Source: Acholoe squamosa
Lineage: Eukaryota > Annelida > Polychaeta > Phyllodocida > Polynoidae
DNA length: 64,000 nt
NCBI GenBank assembly: GCA_949317995.1
Contig: OX439040.1
Coordinates: forward strand, 75,799,972 to 75,863,971
Direction of reading: 5' to 3'
Part shown: positions 1-13,160 of the stretch, piece by piece
Position numbering within the stretch: the first letter of the stretch is position 1
How the letters are laid out: each line of letters opens with the position of its first letter
Program-made: the position numbers and the translations under genes
Notes under the pieces: model-generated
What the model was told of the DNA's origin: nothing
Databases searched by the model: none
What the model saw: only the letters and a program-made list of their open reading frames with translations

Positions 1-93
1 AATAACCCACACACACTGGAACAGTGCCATTGTGATGCACCAAAGGCTTTGGGCACATGAGGGAAATCAGCACTGGCAGCAGGACTATAGCTA

Positions 94-309
94 CACCATG
101 GAAATAAATGTTGTCGAAATAACCCCGGCATCATCATCCCAAAGTTGACAGAGATCTGTCCTTGTTTTCACAGAGATTCCTTGTACCACCATATTGCCAT
201 TTGAGGCTTCTTGTAAAAGCTACACTTCTTTACTGCAATACAATTATGGTGTTTCAATGTTTAGTTTTACGAGGACCCCTGGTAGATTTAGCAGATATAA
301 TTTACAGTG
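94..309. mobile_element. MITE family 1, full copy
   Basis: A ~216-bp element with terminal inverted repeats resembling CACTGTAAGAAATAAATG and ending in TTACAGTG, flanked by TA on both sides (92-93 and 310-311). Interior signatures are shared across the family: a GATCTCTGTCAACTTTGG-like block, a TTCCTTGTACCACCATA block and a GGTGGTTCACTGTTCAGTTT block. It has no coding capacity. Confidence 0.85.
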
Positions 310-1090
310 TAAGTTTGGTGTTGCGACACTGGAGAATGACTGTGGGCCAGTGCAGCAAAAGAGGGTGACATTTTAGAGAAGACGGTTTTTGTGGCCTTGT
401 TAAACCTTAAATCCACGGCCCTTCCGCCAGTCGCTATTCCAGGGCCTTCTTTGACAGAATGCCAATAAAAGTGCATGGAATGTTACAGAATGATGATTGA
501 GGGTGACAAAAGGTGACAGCAGTGGATTCAAGCTTTAGGTAGAGCATGTAGATTTATACAATTGTACATACTATTTTAGGTAATTGTCTTTAGAAGTTGG
601 CGATTTAAATAGAATATTTACATTATATAAATGATACATGTAGTGATAAGTATGAGTATGTACGATCATTTTATTCCACGTCAATTCCTGGTCGATACGA
701 CTGTGCAATATGTCACATTCAATAGTTCTCCATAGATCATATCACAGTGCTGCACCCTGGTCGCAGACACAGACAACATTGTCCATATGACAGCGGGCTG
801 TCTAGCTAGAACATTTACTGGCACGTTCTCATGAGGGCCGCTGTCAAAAGCGATATCAAGTTTCAAGTGGGAACATGACTTGCATGACTTGTCGCTATAG
901 CATACTGCAGTTTTCTATACCTGGGGTAATAAAAGTGTCTACCTTGGCATTCCACTGTCATATGGGAGAGGTTGCCCTGCTGTTCACATATGGGATCTGA
1001 TGACCTGAAACCCACAGAACATGGGTATTTTCGGGTAGGAGTAATATGTTAAAGGGACATTTATAAATAGGGAGCATATCCTTATCTAAG
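310..1090. other. No gene seen
   Basis: AT-rich DNA with no convincing frame, RNA gene or recognisable repeat; it lies between a MITE and the 890-bp tandem duplication. Confidence 0.6.
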
Positions 1091-1490
1091 AATCTACAGT
1101 ATGACATGGGGGACTCATACCAATTGAATTAATTTCAATGGTTGCTGGTGTAGTCAAAGTTAACATCTGATTGCCAAGCTGATGCTGCTGTTACTTGAAA
1201 ATAACTTTCAATGATACATGAATTAAACGCCCCTTCACACTCCCCCTTTTATAGCAACATTATGAGAATTGGAAAGTTCTCCGCTCTTGAATTCCACAAC
1301 CTCTTGTTCATTTCATCATGGTCACAGATTCATACAGTTACTATATTCTAACTAGTTTTTACTTTCGCAAGATGGTTGGTACTGTAGACTTTCCTACGAT
1401 ACACATTTCCCTGATATAGACATTTCATTTGTATGTATTCCTACACTTTCAATAAAGTATTATCCCTACATTTTGTAAATGATTAGGATA

Positions 1491-1731
1491 CATTGTAAAA
1501 AATGACTGTTGAATCTACCAGGGATCCTTGTAAAACTGAGCAGTGGGCCACTTTAATTATACAACAGGGAGTCAGTGTAGTTTTTTTTCAAGAAGCCCCA
1601 GTTGGCAGTGGGAAGGTACAAGGAATCTCTTTGAAAATAATGACATCTCTGTGAAAATAATGACAGATCTCTGTCAGCTTTTGGGATGAGGAATCCTTTG
1701 TTAGTTTGACGACATTTTTTTTTTTACAGTT
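1491..1731. mobile_element. MITE family 1, copy in duplicated unit 1
   Basis: Starts CATTGTAAAAAATGACTGTTG after TA (1489-1490) and ends ACAGTT before TA. Its twin at 2381-2620 was copied along with the 890-bp duplication and is not an independent insertion. Confidence 0.85.
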
Positions 1732-2380
1732 TACATTTATATTATAACATACTATTACCTCCAATCTCACACTAGTGACACTGGTTGACACCTTAGAACA
1801 CAGGCAGTCATCTCCTATTGACACCCTGTATTAACACTTACTGACAGCTCTTACACCCCACTGACAGTCACAGAGATAGGGCTTAATTAACCCTCCCCAT
1901 CTTCATATGTATCGTAAAGGGTCCTGAAGGTAAGTTAGGAGCTACAAACCCTTTACAGCTCCATGACGAGAATATATGAGAATCTACAGTATGACATGGG
2001 GGACTCATACCAATTGAATTAATTTCAATGGTTGCTGGTGTAGTCAAAGTTAACATCTGATTGCCAAGCTGATGCTGCTGTTACTTGAAAATAACTTTCA
2101 ATGATACATGAATTAAACGCCCCTTCACACTCCCCCTTTTATAGCAACATTATGAGAATTGGAAAGTTCTCCGCTCTTGAATTCCACAACCTCTTGTTCA
2201 TTTCATCATGGTCACAGATTCATACAGTTACTATATTCTAACTAGTTTTTACTTTCGCAAGATGGTTGGTACTGTAGACTTTCCTACGATACACATTTCC
2301 CTGATATAGACATTTCATTTGTATGTATTCCTACACTTTCAATAAAGTATTATCCCTACATTTTGTAAATGATTAGGATA

Positions 2381-2620
2381 CATTGTAAAAAATGACTGTT
2401 GAATCTACCAGGGATCCTTGTAAAACTGAGCAGTGGGCCACTTTAATTATACAACAGGGAGTCAGTGTAGTTTTTTTTCAAGAAGCCCCAGTTGGCAGTG
2501 GGAAGGTACAAGGAATCTCTTTGAAAATAATGACATCTCTGTGAAAATAATGACAGATCTCTGTCAGCTTTTGGGATGAGGAATCCTTTGTTAGTTTGAC
2601 GACATTTTTTTTTTACAGTT
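2381..2620. mobile_element. MITE family 1, copy in duplicated unit 2
   Basis: Duplicate of 1491-1731, one T shorter in the poly-T run. It carries the same TA flanks. Confidence 0.85.
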
Positions 2621-2986
2621 TACATTTATATTATAACATACTATTACCTCCAATCTCACACTAGTGACACTGGTTGACACCTTAGAACACAGGCAGTCAT
2701 CTCCTATTGACACCCTGTATTAACACTTACTGACAGCTCTTACACCCCACTGACAGTCACAGAGATAGGGCTTAATTAACCCTCCCCATCTTCATATGTA
2801 TCGTAAAGGGTCCTGAAGGTAAGTTAGGAGCTACAAACCCTTTACAGCTCCATGACGAGAATATATGAGAAGAGGAAAGCTTTTCAAACTTGTAGATTTT
2901 ATGAAAAAAAACAATAAAACCTTCTACTCATCTGTGTGGCAGAACTTGTTTTAAAGTGGGTACATTTTGCAGTAGGCCTACACATA

Positions 2987-3113
2987 CTCTAAGAAATAAA
3001 TGTTGATTCTACCGGGCATCCTCGTAAAACTGAATCGTGAAAATAATGGTAAAGATCTTGTTCTAAAATTGCCAGAGATATGCTGTTATTTTGATGACAT
3101 TCTCTTTAAAGCT
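2987..3113. mobile_element. MITE family 1, internally deleted copy
   Basis: Begins CTCTAAGAAATAAATGTTG after TA (2985-2986) and ends AAAGCTG before TA (3114-3115). At 127 bp it retains both ends but has lost most of the middle. Confidence 0.65.
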
Positions 3114-4552
3114 GTAACTGAAAGGGGTGATTAGGAATGATTACATGGTTTATAATGGCCTCTGACTAAACCTGATTATGTTTTTGATGAGCACCTAATC
3201 TTTCACCCCAGTAGAATATTTGAAGACAGAGACTGGTTAGGGTTGGATACAAACCCAAGATGGCAATGATACTATAAAGTCCATAAGCCAGTAACACATA
3301 CTGGGCCTTCCAAGAGTTAGCTGTACAGACCCCTACTCGATGTGTGCTGAGGGGTGTGCAGTGTGAATATTCGGCTTAATTAGCGGTGACATAGCCGAAG
3401 TAGCTGCAATGTCATACCAATGTTGAAAGCGCACCTTGGGGCTCACTGCTGAGTGTTAATTTGTGAAAGGAAACACCAAAGTAAAATAGGCGGCCATGGG
3501 TGTAACTCCGATATTCTTGACAGTGTCAGGTCTGCGGGGAGATCTGACACGATGGGTGTAGATATTAGTGGTATTGAGGGGATGAGATTGAACTCGGTGG
3601 GATGTGATTAAGAATGGAAGTTGTGAATAGGTGGTGCTAGGGCATGATGAAAGTTGCTGAGTAGATGATGGAGGCGAGGCGAGAGGGCCTTAATCATAGG
3701 GGTGATTGGGATATGCGTCTTAAGTAAAAAAAGGAGACAAGTAGTGTTAAAGCATTATAACACGACATATTATAACGAATAAGTGCCGCACATTTGCATT
3801 GATCCCATATTGGCCTGTATCATAAGCTCCCGGGCATTCATTAATTTCAACCAGGCCATACCCTCTACCCTTACGCAGGACCAGCGCTTATTGAAGACTT
3901 AAAATATGGGGTGTTTCGAATTTCAATACCCCTGTACCCCGGCAGTTCTTCAGTACATGTGCTTATAATAAGATCTGGCTCTTATACAGACCAATCAAGA
4001 AATACACATTTTACAAAACAGGCGCCTATTTAAGTTATGAATATATACATATATATATATGGGGATTCTCCGCAGTTTTTAACGGTAATTCACCGTATTT
4101 TTATTGTGATTCACTGGCAATGCGGGTGCCAATGAATCACTGTTTATTTAGGTAATCTTTTTTACTGTGTACTTACTTTGTTTATTAAACCTGGGCATTG
4201 AAGTAGTATTCTAAGGTCAATTTTTTTTCCTGAAAGATTCTCTAAAATCTGCTCAGTAATTACTTTGAATAGTACAGATTTAAATGATGGATTAGATACA
4301 AATAATTTATGAAACATAATTCAAACAAGAAAACAATCCTGTGCGACAAAGCACTGCGATGAATATAATTTCCATGATATAAATGAAGAGGGACTGGTGT
4401 GTAATAAGAGAGCAAAGCAATCTAGGCGCAGCGCTCTAATAGCAGTGTCAATGATAGTATTGAGACATGTATGGGTCATATATCTACATGGAGAAAAAGG
4501 CAGGCATAAATAGACACATTCTTGCTAGTCTAATCTGATGTTTTACATTCTG
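3114..4552. other. No gene seen
   Basis: AT-rich sequence with one short TA microsatellite near 4045-4065. I find no coding frame or TIR element. Confidence 0.6.
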
Positions 4553-4765
4553 CACTGTAAGAAAAAGGTCATTGAAATAATGATGGAATCCTCATTCCAA
4601 AGTTGCCAGAGATTCATCTTCAGTTTCGCAGATTCCTTTTAACACCATACTGACACATGGGGCTTCTTGTAAAGACTACATGGGTTCCCTGCTATATAAT
4701 TTTGGTGGTTCACTCTTCAGTTTTATGAGGATCCCTAGTAGATTCAACAGTTATTTTGTACTGTG
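4553..4765. mobile_element. MITE family 1, full copy flanked by TG
   Basis: Begins CACTGTAAGAAAAAGG and ends TTTTGTACTGTG. The flanking dinucleotide is TG on both sides rather than TA, as in the copy at 11328. Confidence 0.75.
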
Positions 4766-5163
4766 TGTATTTCATCTTCACAGTGAAAGATGGTCTAGTC
4801 ATTACAGCGCAGACGTAAACACAGCACTAAATAATCTTACCTACCTACTATATGCATGTGTTTGGCAATATTTTCTCACCCTCCATCTTCCTTATTTACA
4901 TGAACAAGTGTCTTTCCTTAAGTGTACTTATCCCATAAGCAGAATTGAGCCATGTCTATTCCCTGCACTGCCTAGCTGTCCGTGTCTCTGACTGCCTCTG
5001 TCACCCTGTCTATCTGGCTGTCACCCTATCTGCCTTCCTCTGTCTATCACTTCCTCTGTCTCTGTTTGTCTGTATGTCTGTCCATCCATCCATCTGTCTG
5101 TCTCCCTGTATCTCTGTCTCCCTCTGTATCTATGTCTGTGTGTGTGGGTGTCTCTCTCCCTGT

Positions 5164-5172
5164 CTCTCTGTC

Positions 5173-5255
<83 letters not shown>
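5164..5255. repeat. (CTGT)n(CT)n microsatellite
   Basis: CTGT repeats run into a CT tract of about 45 bp. Open frames on both strands across it are simple-sequence artefacts. Confidence 0.95.
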
Positions 5256-5259
<4 letters not shown>

Positions 5260-5591
5260 GTGTCTCTGCTCTCTTGTATCTCCCACTTCTGCTCTTTCCC
5301 TCCACCATCCGGGTTTCTTTGCCCCCTTCCATCTCATCTCTCTTGGTGCCTTACCTAATCCCTGTAAGCAGTAGTTCATCTTTTGGTGAGAGTGTGATGG
5401 TGGTGTGTCTATTCCACACCGTGTAGGGCAGTCGGCCGGCAGAATGGTCTATCGGTACTTGGGGTATAGATTGGTCTGGTAGCACAGTCTAAACACTGAC
5501 TGCTAACCACCCATTGGCCCAAGGTCGACTCACGGTACTCCGGCCTCTGAGTTAATTCTTATTCATTGTCCTGAATGTTGTTGTTTTTTTA

Positions 5592-5690
5592 CATTCTAAG
5601 AAATAAATGTTGAATCTATCAGACATCTTTCTAGAATTGAACAATGAACCACAATAATTGTAACATAGTGATACAGTGTAGTTGCTACAA
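5592..5690. mobile_element. MITE family 1, 5' fragment
   Basis: Begins CATTCTAAGAAATAAATG after TA and matches the family for about 100 bp, up to the CAGTGTAGTTG block. It then diverges into sequence I cannot assign. Confidence 0.6.
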
Positions 5691-7533
5691 TAATCAAGCC
5701 CAAGATAAGTGTACAGTACTGTTTTACAAGCAATAAAAATAATGGTGAATGCTTTGTCCCTAAGTTGCCTTTTATGCCTCTTTTCTTAGCAAAAAATGCC
5801 TGTGTGCTACTATTATGCTATAGTTTGTTTAAAGAGGGACGCACAAATTTCCCAAACCTCTGTCACAGGGGACACAAATAAATTTGACCACTTTCAAGGG
5901 GGTTATGGCAATGCACAAAACTCACAAGCCCCTTTTGATAAGTGATGACCACTCCCAAAATCAGTTTTACTGTGGTATAGAAAACCAGTCTGTGAGATCC
6001 TCAGTACTATTTGTGTAGAGTTGGATGGGAAGGAAACAGGTGTAGGTTGTGTGACAAGGACAGGGCCCCCTTATATCATGTATCACCACACTGCTTTCCG
6101 CTAATACTGAACTCTGACACATACAAAGCTAATAGTGGGTGCACCCAAATCTAATATTGCCCCTGCAAGGCAATAAGTAGATCCATTAAAGTCCTCCTGT
6201 TTGCTTTCACTTTGAGAGATAAATCAGTTTCAAAAGGACAGATATATTTTATGATTATACGGGGGCAAGAATAGAGAATTATTCAGTTTGCCATGTGTTG
6301 CAGGGTTTGGATTGATGTTAAAAGATGTGTTGAATTTTTCTGAATAATTTTCTAATCAATATATGTAGCACTGGTGAGGTAATAGAAGTGTGTAAATCTT
6401 TTGTACTTGATTTAGGTAAACATAGGCATGGTGGCATGGTCGGGGGCTTCCCGTCTTGTTTCCAGAGTTTTTGCATATATTCTATGTCTATGATTTGGAT
6501 GTCCCTCCTCGGAAGTTGCATGTATTCTAATTTTTCAAGTCCTAGATCTGCTTCTTCCAGTCATAAAGTCAGTTATCCCAAAGGAAATAGTGTGTGTGAT
6601 CTTGCTTGAGCAAGCTCTTAGTCCACCATGAACCTTTATATAAAGATGCATATTCATGCAGGGACTGCATCCGTTGTTCTACAATTGATGTATGGCATTT
6701 ACACAAGAACAATGCACAATTTTGACTGGGAACAATATCTTATTGATATTTGCAGAGCGATAAACTATATTTGTCAATTTTTTCAGAGCCCCTGCCAATA
6801 TATGTAAGTTATTCAGGAGACCATTTCTCAAGCCACTAGGATCGCTCACAGCACTACAATTGCAAAATGCCAATGCTATTCCTATGGGAATGTTGGTACG
6901 ACTAGGAGAGCACAGTCATAGCCTGTTGGGAAATAACCTCCTGCGTAAGTAGCACACATACCCCCAATAAGTGCACACCCCTGTTTTTGGTCATATCCTA
7001 GAATTACCAAAAACTCTCCGTTTTTAAAGAAAAAAAAATCAAATACTTAACAGATATTTTAGATATCTTTTTCAGTCACTGTGTGCTTATCACGTCAAAT
7101 ACGGTATAGCATTATGACCAATCATACTATGTTGTTCAACATTAAAATATATGCTATTCTGTATGATTTTATATTACAGTCAGAGTATTTCCTTTTTAAG
7201 ACTGGACTTCCCTCCTTTACTGAAGGCATCTCTACAGTACATTAACATTCCATTCTTTACAGAAAAGAAACGTAACTGGATGGGTAAAAGTAACTGACCT
7301 CCCTACTGTCAGCTGGTGACAATCCCAGCATGGAGTACATTGGCAATCATGTTCGAGTGTGTGTGTCAGCAACATATTTTCCCAGTGTTTATTTTGTGTG
7401 TTCCTGTCATATTCATATCCATTCGAACATCTGTCTCATGAATACAAATCCATCCCCCAAATACCCACATCTCAATTCATACACTCGAACTGTTGCCCTA
7501 GGGCTCCCCTTGTAGTGCCACAATGATGTATTA

Positions 7534-8237
7534 GGGTATAGTGACCTTGAGTCGTCCATGTACCTTGAGTCGGCCATTTTCTTTGTTTTTGACTCCAAAT
7601 TATGATGATAAATAGTCATTCTAATGGGTTTTAACTTATTTACCTTGATAGGAGAGGGGTAGACGTAGATGCTGCTACTTAAATATTTTTGGGAATCCAG
7701 TCCCACGGACTGTCTATAATATGGACCCAGGGGTAATATTTTCAGACTGGGAGGTGGATCTCTGACAACCTGCCAACCACCTTGGAAGAGGAAATCAGCA
7801 GTACTAAATGATGAAAAATCGAAATGATCTCTTGGTAAAGTAAGACAGTGAACTTCCAGTAAAAGCGATTATTGCATTACATTCATGCACTGTCAAGTAT
7901 CAGTAACCTATGAATAAGCCCTTCCTTTGTATTTAATATAAAAGTAGACACCCTGCAATGAGCATTTGATTCACAGTGTGTTGTGGCCAACTCAAGGTAC
8001 TTGTGGCTGACTCATGGTACTGATGATGAAAAGTCACATTCACCAGGTAATGAAGGCCTGTAAAGCCTAATAGACTTACATTGTGGCAGTTTAACTATAT
8101 TGGCTTGACAGCCTAAGACTTCAAGATAATTTTCTTATCCATAGTCAAGTGTCTCCTCCAAGTTTGCTTTCTATAGCAGAGACCCAACAATAAGTTTTCA
8201 CATGGGTCCAGGTGGACGACTCATGGTCACTCTACCC
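7534..8237. mobile_element. 704-bp TA-flanked DNA transposon, non-autonomous
   Basis: The termini form an inverted repeat of about 25 bp with two mismatches; the left end starts AGGGTATAGTGACC and the right end reads GGTCACTCTACCCT. TA lies on both sides (7532-7533 and 8238-8239). The other inverted-duplication arm lacks the insert, so the boundaries are supported by an empty site near 13690. It encodes no transposase. Confidence 0.8.
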
Positions 8238-8530
8238 TACATAAGGTTGGGATTTGCTCAGATGGACACCATTTGCTGAGGATGTATTCAATTCCAATGA
8301 TTTTGGTCCCTGCCTCTGATAAGGTATAACCCTGTAGTGGTCTAGGCATGTGGAAACAAGATTACACAATTTATGAAAGTGTATGGGTGGCAGCATGGAA
8401 ATATCAGAGCAGTCTACTCTATAGGAGTAAGCATGCCTGTGAACTCTATGCAGCAGCTCTACTATTACACCAGAAAAGGAACAGAGAAGGTCAAAGGTTA
8501 TTTGGAAAATTAGATCCAGATTGCAGTATA

Positions 8531-8700
8531 CTGTCAAAAAATGTAGCCGAATACCGGTGCAATCCTTGTCCAAAATTTGCAAGACATCCCTTGCTATTTT
8601 CACAGATATTACTTGTACCACAATACTGCCACCAAAATACACTGGTTCACTGCAATACAATTCTGGTGGATCACTGTTCGGTTTTATGAGGATACATGGG
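8531..8700. mobile_element. MITE family 1, 3'-truncated copy
   Basis: Begins CTGTCAAAAAATGTAG and carries the ATTTTCACAGATATTACTTG and TACCACAATACTGCCACC blocks. It ends inside the TTTTATGAGGATACATGGG block and lacks the second terminus. The overlapping frames on both strands (113-163 codons) are chance. Confidence 0.65.
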
Positions 8701-9238
8701 AAGCTGAAAATCAATGATGCCACTTCAAGTAAACTATGGTTAGCTTGTGGAGGAGGTCAGAGTAGAGAGTACAGAAAAAAAAACAGACTGATGACCATTT
8801 CTTACAGTGTCACAAAGTTACAACCTATTTTATCCTGGACATTTAAAGGCTCTTTCCTTATCGGATTTGATAAATATTAACATTGAGTCCAACGTGTAAA
8901 AGTGAGTCTGACTGCCTCACAGCACAAAGCATCCTGACAAAGTAGAAATTAGTGAAATACCTTTTATTAAAGCTAAATTCCAGACAGAGTGGGCTTGATC
9001 TTTATTTTCTTTCTGGTGTAATCCTTCACAATATCATAAAACAATGATTCAATGCTCTCTGTCAAAAAACATTATTTGAGACCACTAAGACTACACTGAG
9101 TTCATGTTGACATTTATTAATGCATGCGTATCATGTTAACTATAATTTAATGAGGTGTGAGTCAGGTATACTTATTGTCACCCTGGTTGATCAATACAGT
9201 GTGAAAATCTGCCTTGACAAATCTAAAGAGTCATAATA

Positions 9239-9444
9239 CATTTTAAAAAATATTGTCATCAAAATAATGGCGGTTGATCCAAAGTTGCCAATGATCTGTT
9301 ATTATTAGAGATTCCTTGTATGATCGTACTGCTACCCAAGGCTTCATGTAAAAACTACACCATTCCACTGCAATTCAATTATGGTGGTTCACTGTTCAAT
9401 TTTATGACGATCCCTGCTAAATTCAACAGTTATTCTTCACAGTG
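9239..9444. mobile_element. MITE family 1, full copy
   Basis: Flanked by TA (9237-9238 and 9445-9446) and ending TTCTTCACAGTG. The interior has the shared GGTGGTTCACTGTTCAATTT block. Confidence 0.75.
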
Positions 9445-9668
9445 TACTTCTGCAATGCCTTAATTATGTCTGTACTTTGAACACTCAAAGGGTTTCTCTA
9501 AGGATAATAGAGCCATCTTAATGTCAGCGAGGCGTTGGTTACATGGAGAAATCAGCAACAGTTGTAAAGGAGCAGTAATAGGGGCCTAAATGACCTTTGT
9601 TTTGAAATCATAGCTCTCATTGATATTAAGAAGAATGGTTCCTGAAGTTAATGGTTTTATTTTGTCTT

Positions 9669-9779
<111 letters not shown>

Positions 9780-10172
9780 ACTCATGTTGCACAGAACATG
9801 TTATGTTGCCACTTGCTATCGTGATCATATTTCCATATGATTAAAAATCTATTTTAAGATGAAGATGCAAATCTTCTTCTAGCCCTGACTACATCATTAT
9901 ATTCAGAGCCCCTCCCTAGACATGAGTTCATCTAAATCCATAATAATCTACCTCAAATCTTCATAAAAGAGCTGGTAGACTCTACTCATGTTACACAGAG
10001 GATATTACGTTGCCGCTTGCTATTGTGATCATATTCCCATTCGATCAAAGGTGCAAATTAAATCAGCTTCCAGACCTTATTTGCCACATTATAGTCAGAC
10101 CCATCTCTTATAGAGATAAGTTCAGTTAATCCATAATAATCTACCTCAATGCTTCATACAACAACAGCTATA

Positions 10173-10380
10173 CACTGTAAGAAATAACTGTTGAATCTAC
10201 AAGGGGTCATTGTAAAAACTAAACAATGGACCACCGTAAATACACAACATGGAGCCAGTGTATACTCTCCAGGTGGCAGTGTTGTGGTACAAGGAATCTC
10301 TGTGAAAATAACAAAGGATCTCTGGCAACTTTGGGACGAGAGATCCTTCCCTTTTTTGACGACATTTTCTTTTTTTGGTG
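10173..10380. mobile_element. MITE family 1, full copy, opposite orientation
   Basis: Begins CACTGTAAGAAATAACTGTT and ends TTTTTTGGTG, with TA on both sides (10171-10172 and 10381-10382). The interior reads in the opposite sense to the copy at 94-309. The 105-codon frame across it is not a gene. Confidence 0.85.
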
Positions 10381-11327
10381 TACATGTTTTGCAGCTATAT
10401 GTCACACTGACATGTTATGTTCTATTTCTGTATAGAAGATATCAATTGCCATGCCCTAAGGGCAAACATCATTATCACATGGTGGTATGCTGGCGTTTAG
10501 TGGCATGATTTCTTGAGGGTCCAGGGGGCCCTTAACTAACAGGACATGGGAGGCATAGAATAATAGACCTCTTTTGCAGACCAAGGCCCAGACAATAGTC
10601 TGCTACAATAATCATTTAGATATTTCTCTAATCAACATTGATAGATTAAAGACTCACTGTTACTTAATACTGCAAAACCTTGGTGATGTCTATATTATAA
10701 AACAATTTGAAAAGCAAAATACACATCATATACTAAAATAATCAAAGGAGAGCCTGAGAGGGGAGGGGTTACATAAGCATGTTGCCAGCAATGCTTCTTA
10801 TCTTGATGACATTGGAGGTGATGAGAAGCCATAAGTGTATGCAAATGTGAAAGCTAACCTTATTATTTATGCCTTGGTTGGAAGCTACATCATATTTAGG
10901 CTTTTCTTTGGACAAGGCTATACACTACAGTTAGGTTATAAGACATTCTGATAAATTCTGCAGCTAGTTCATACAAGTATGATATACCCGGCCATCCTCA
11001 ACTTCCCTCCTTTTGCTGAAACTGTCCCCACAGAGTACATTTCTTTTCTATTCACAGCACACACCCTTACAGAAAGAAAACAACTGGATGGGCAAAGGTA
11101 ATTGACCTCTGCACACCCCACTGGTGACAATCCCGTTTCTAATTAATGGATTTCATGGTGCTGGGCTATGTTAGGATGGACACCATCAGTCTGAGGATGT
11201 ATTCAGTTCCCAGGGCTTTTAGTCCATGTCTCTGATAAGTTGGGTCCTGTAGTGGTCTCTGCATCTAGAAACTAGATTATACCATGTATGTAGGGTCAGG
11301 TGGATAGCAGGAGATTGAGGTTGTATG

Positions 11328-11537
11328 CACTGCAAAAGATAAATGTTCAATTAACCAGGAATCATCATAAAACATTGAACCTCCATTATAGTATTTCAGT
11401 GAACCAGTGCAGTTTTTACAAGAAGCTCCAGGTTACAGTATGGTAGTACTAGTAATCTTTCTGAAAATAAGGAAGGATTCCTAACAACTTTGGGACAAGG
11501 ATTCTGCCATTATTTCAACTACATTTATTTTACAGTG
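11328..11537. mobile_element. MITE family 1, full copy flanked by TG
   Basis: Begins CACTGCAAAAGATAAATG and ends TTATTTTACAGTG. TG lies on both sides. The two ends are well matched inverted repeats. Confidence 0.85.
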
Positions 11538-12009
11538 TGGAGTAGTTTTCATGTCCATCCTTTAAAGGCATTCGTGCCAATGGATTTAATCGACAAGGTT
11601 CACAATCAGAGAAGGGAAGTGAATTGATAGTACAGTTCAGAGTTCACCATAAGGAATTAGATTTAGAATATGGTGAACGGGGACAGCACAGTGAATTGAG
11701 AGCAAGGGGGAAAAGATGCTGTAAAAAGACAGTTATAAAGTAAGGAAGTCCCCAAGGGAGGAAAGGAGAAGGCCAAACCAGAGAGAGGCACATAAGAACA
11801 TGCCAAGGAACAGCTAAGTATGTCCTGTAAAATATCCTAGAAATAGACACACAAATTCAAACAGGACAACGGGAAAAATGGGTGAGGTAGAGACTCACAG
11901 ACAGACAGTCCAACAGACAGATATAGGCAGACAGGGGCAGGGGGCGGACAGACAGCAGTGCAATAAGGCTAAGCAAACCTAGCCCCTCAATCAACATGAG
12001 AGCCGAGAG

Positions 12010-13160
12010 AAAATAAAGCCCCTTCATGGAGACTGTGGCCAGCTCAACTTGTAGAGTAGGTCATAGAAAGCAGCTCACAAAACCAAACTGATGACCAGCT
12101 CTTGAAGTACTGGTGTCCAGGAGACAGATTGGCCTTGCCCTGGTCTGAGAGCGGTTCTAACACTTTAACGGTGGCTGATTCAGGAGTGTGCCATTGGTCG
12201 TCATGATGCACCAGCGACACTGCTTACCAGCATGATGCTTGAATATAGCCTTTGGTGAGTAACTCACCAGGGCTGCATCCATGCGTCATGATGACTAATG
12301 AGCATGATCCAATGACACATCAGTGGCCCTTGAACACTGAGTGGACAAAGAGCAGCTCACACAGGATTCAGCTCACACGGGCCTGGTATTAACCCTTGAA
12401 AAACAATTTGAAAAGCGCGTACTTGGATTTTGGTTAAATATGGAGTCTAAAAGAGGCAAATATACTATTAACTACATCCAATAAGGATTAGGCACACACC
12501 CCAACACTTCTATCTTAATCCACCATGGATGCGGATTCCCTTCCTGAGTGAAACAATGTAGCGATGAGTAACCTGCCTTAACAGATTCGATGCTCATGCT
12601 GACCCTTTCCATGTGTAACAAATCTACAGGGTGAACTTAATTGAAACAGAAATAAAGGGGGGTGAGTCACCAGGGTTGCTTTCATGTATCATCAGGTCAA
12701 AGTAGAACAGTGCATATCAGCACTAGTCAGGACACAAAGGGTTAGCCCATGTAGGGAGGTCGGCAGCTAAGGGTTAACAGTAACCAAGCCAATTTGTGAC
12801 TGGACTTCTGTGAGTGACTGAAGTATTAGGTTTGATTAAAGGGACCAAGAGTGCTAGAGAGGGGAGAGTATGGTATAGGGGAAACTGATAGGAATGTAGG
12901 TAGGAGATGAGAGGGAAAATGGGGGGAGACACTCAGATGATTCAGGGATAGATAGAAATTCCCTTTTGTTAATGAAACTGATTTGAAGACCTGGACTCAT
13001 ATTTTATTAAAGCATCAGTCTTGGTAAAGAACCAATCACATTAAAATTTCTGTAGTATTTCAATAGTCTCATTTCCTGTAGAATAAGAAAAAAAGAACAG
13101 TCTGAAATATCTGCCAGTATGTATTTCAACCACTGTTCGATGTTAATTGAAACATTTTAG
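12010..13160 (+). repeat. Inverted duplication arm D3
   Basis: Pairs with 18500-19930 in reverse complement. The strongest match is about 12780-12840 with 18975-19050: CCAAGCCAATTTGTGACTGG followed by ACTTCTGTGA in both. The flanking blocks are more diverged. Confidence 0.7.

Larger units (their letters stand above)
1091..2869. repeat. 890-bp tandem duplication, nearly identical copies
   Basis: Copy 1 (1091-1980) and copy 2 (1981-2869) read base for base alike. The only difference I find is one T fewer in the poly-T run of copy 2 (near 2610). Each copy contains one MITE (1491-1731 and 2381-2620). The junction shares only AG or GAG, so microhomology rather than a long repeat could have seeded it. 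An assembly artefact is the main alternative. Confidence 0.95.
4975..8445 (+). repeat. Inverted duplication arm D1
   Basis: Matches 13450-16090 in reverse complement, in collinear blocks: about 5160-5560, 6020-6660, 7190-7530 and 8225-8440. The clearest block is around 7265-7450, with CCCAGCATGGAGTACA and TGTCTCATGAATACAAATCC shared. The 704-bp element at 7534-8237 is present in this arm only. Confidence 0.8.

Noticed and set aside
4945-5426. Several 90-137-codon frames on both strands
   Set aside because: They translate a CTGT/CT microsatellite as Ser/Leu/Cys or Arg/Glu/Asp repeats; no real protein features.
8232-8880. 163-codon minus and 119-codon plus frames
   Set aside because: Both run through a truncated MITE copy and inverted-duplication sequence; overlapping frames on both strands with no domain.
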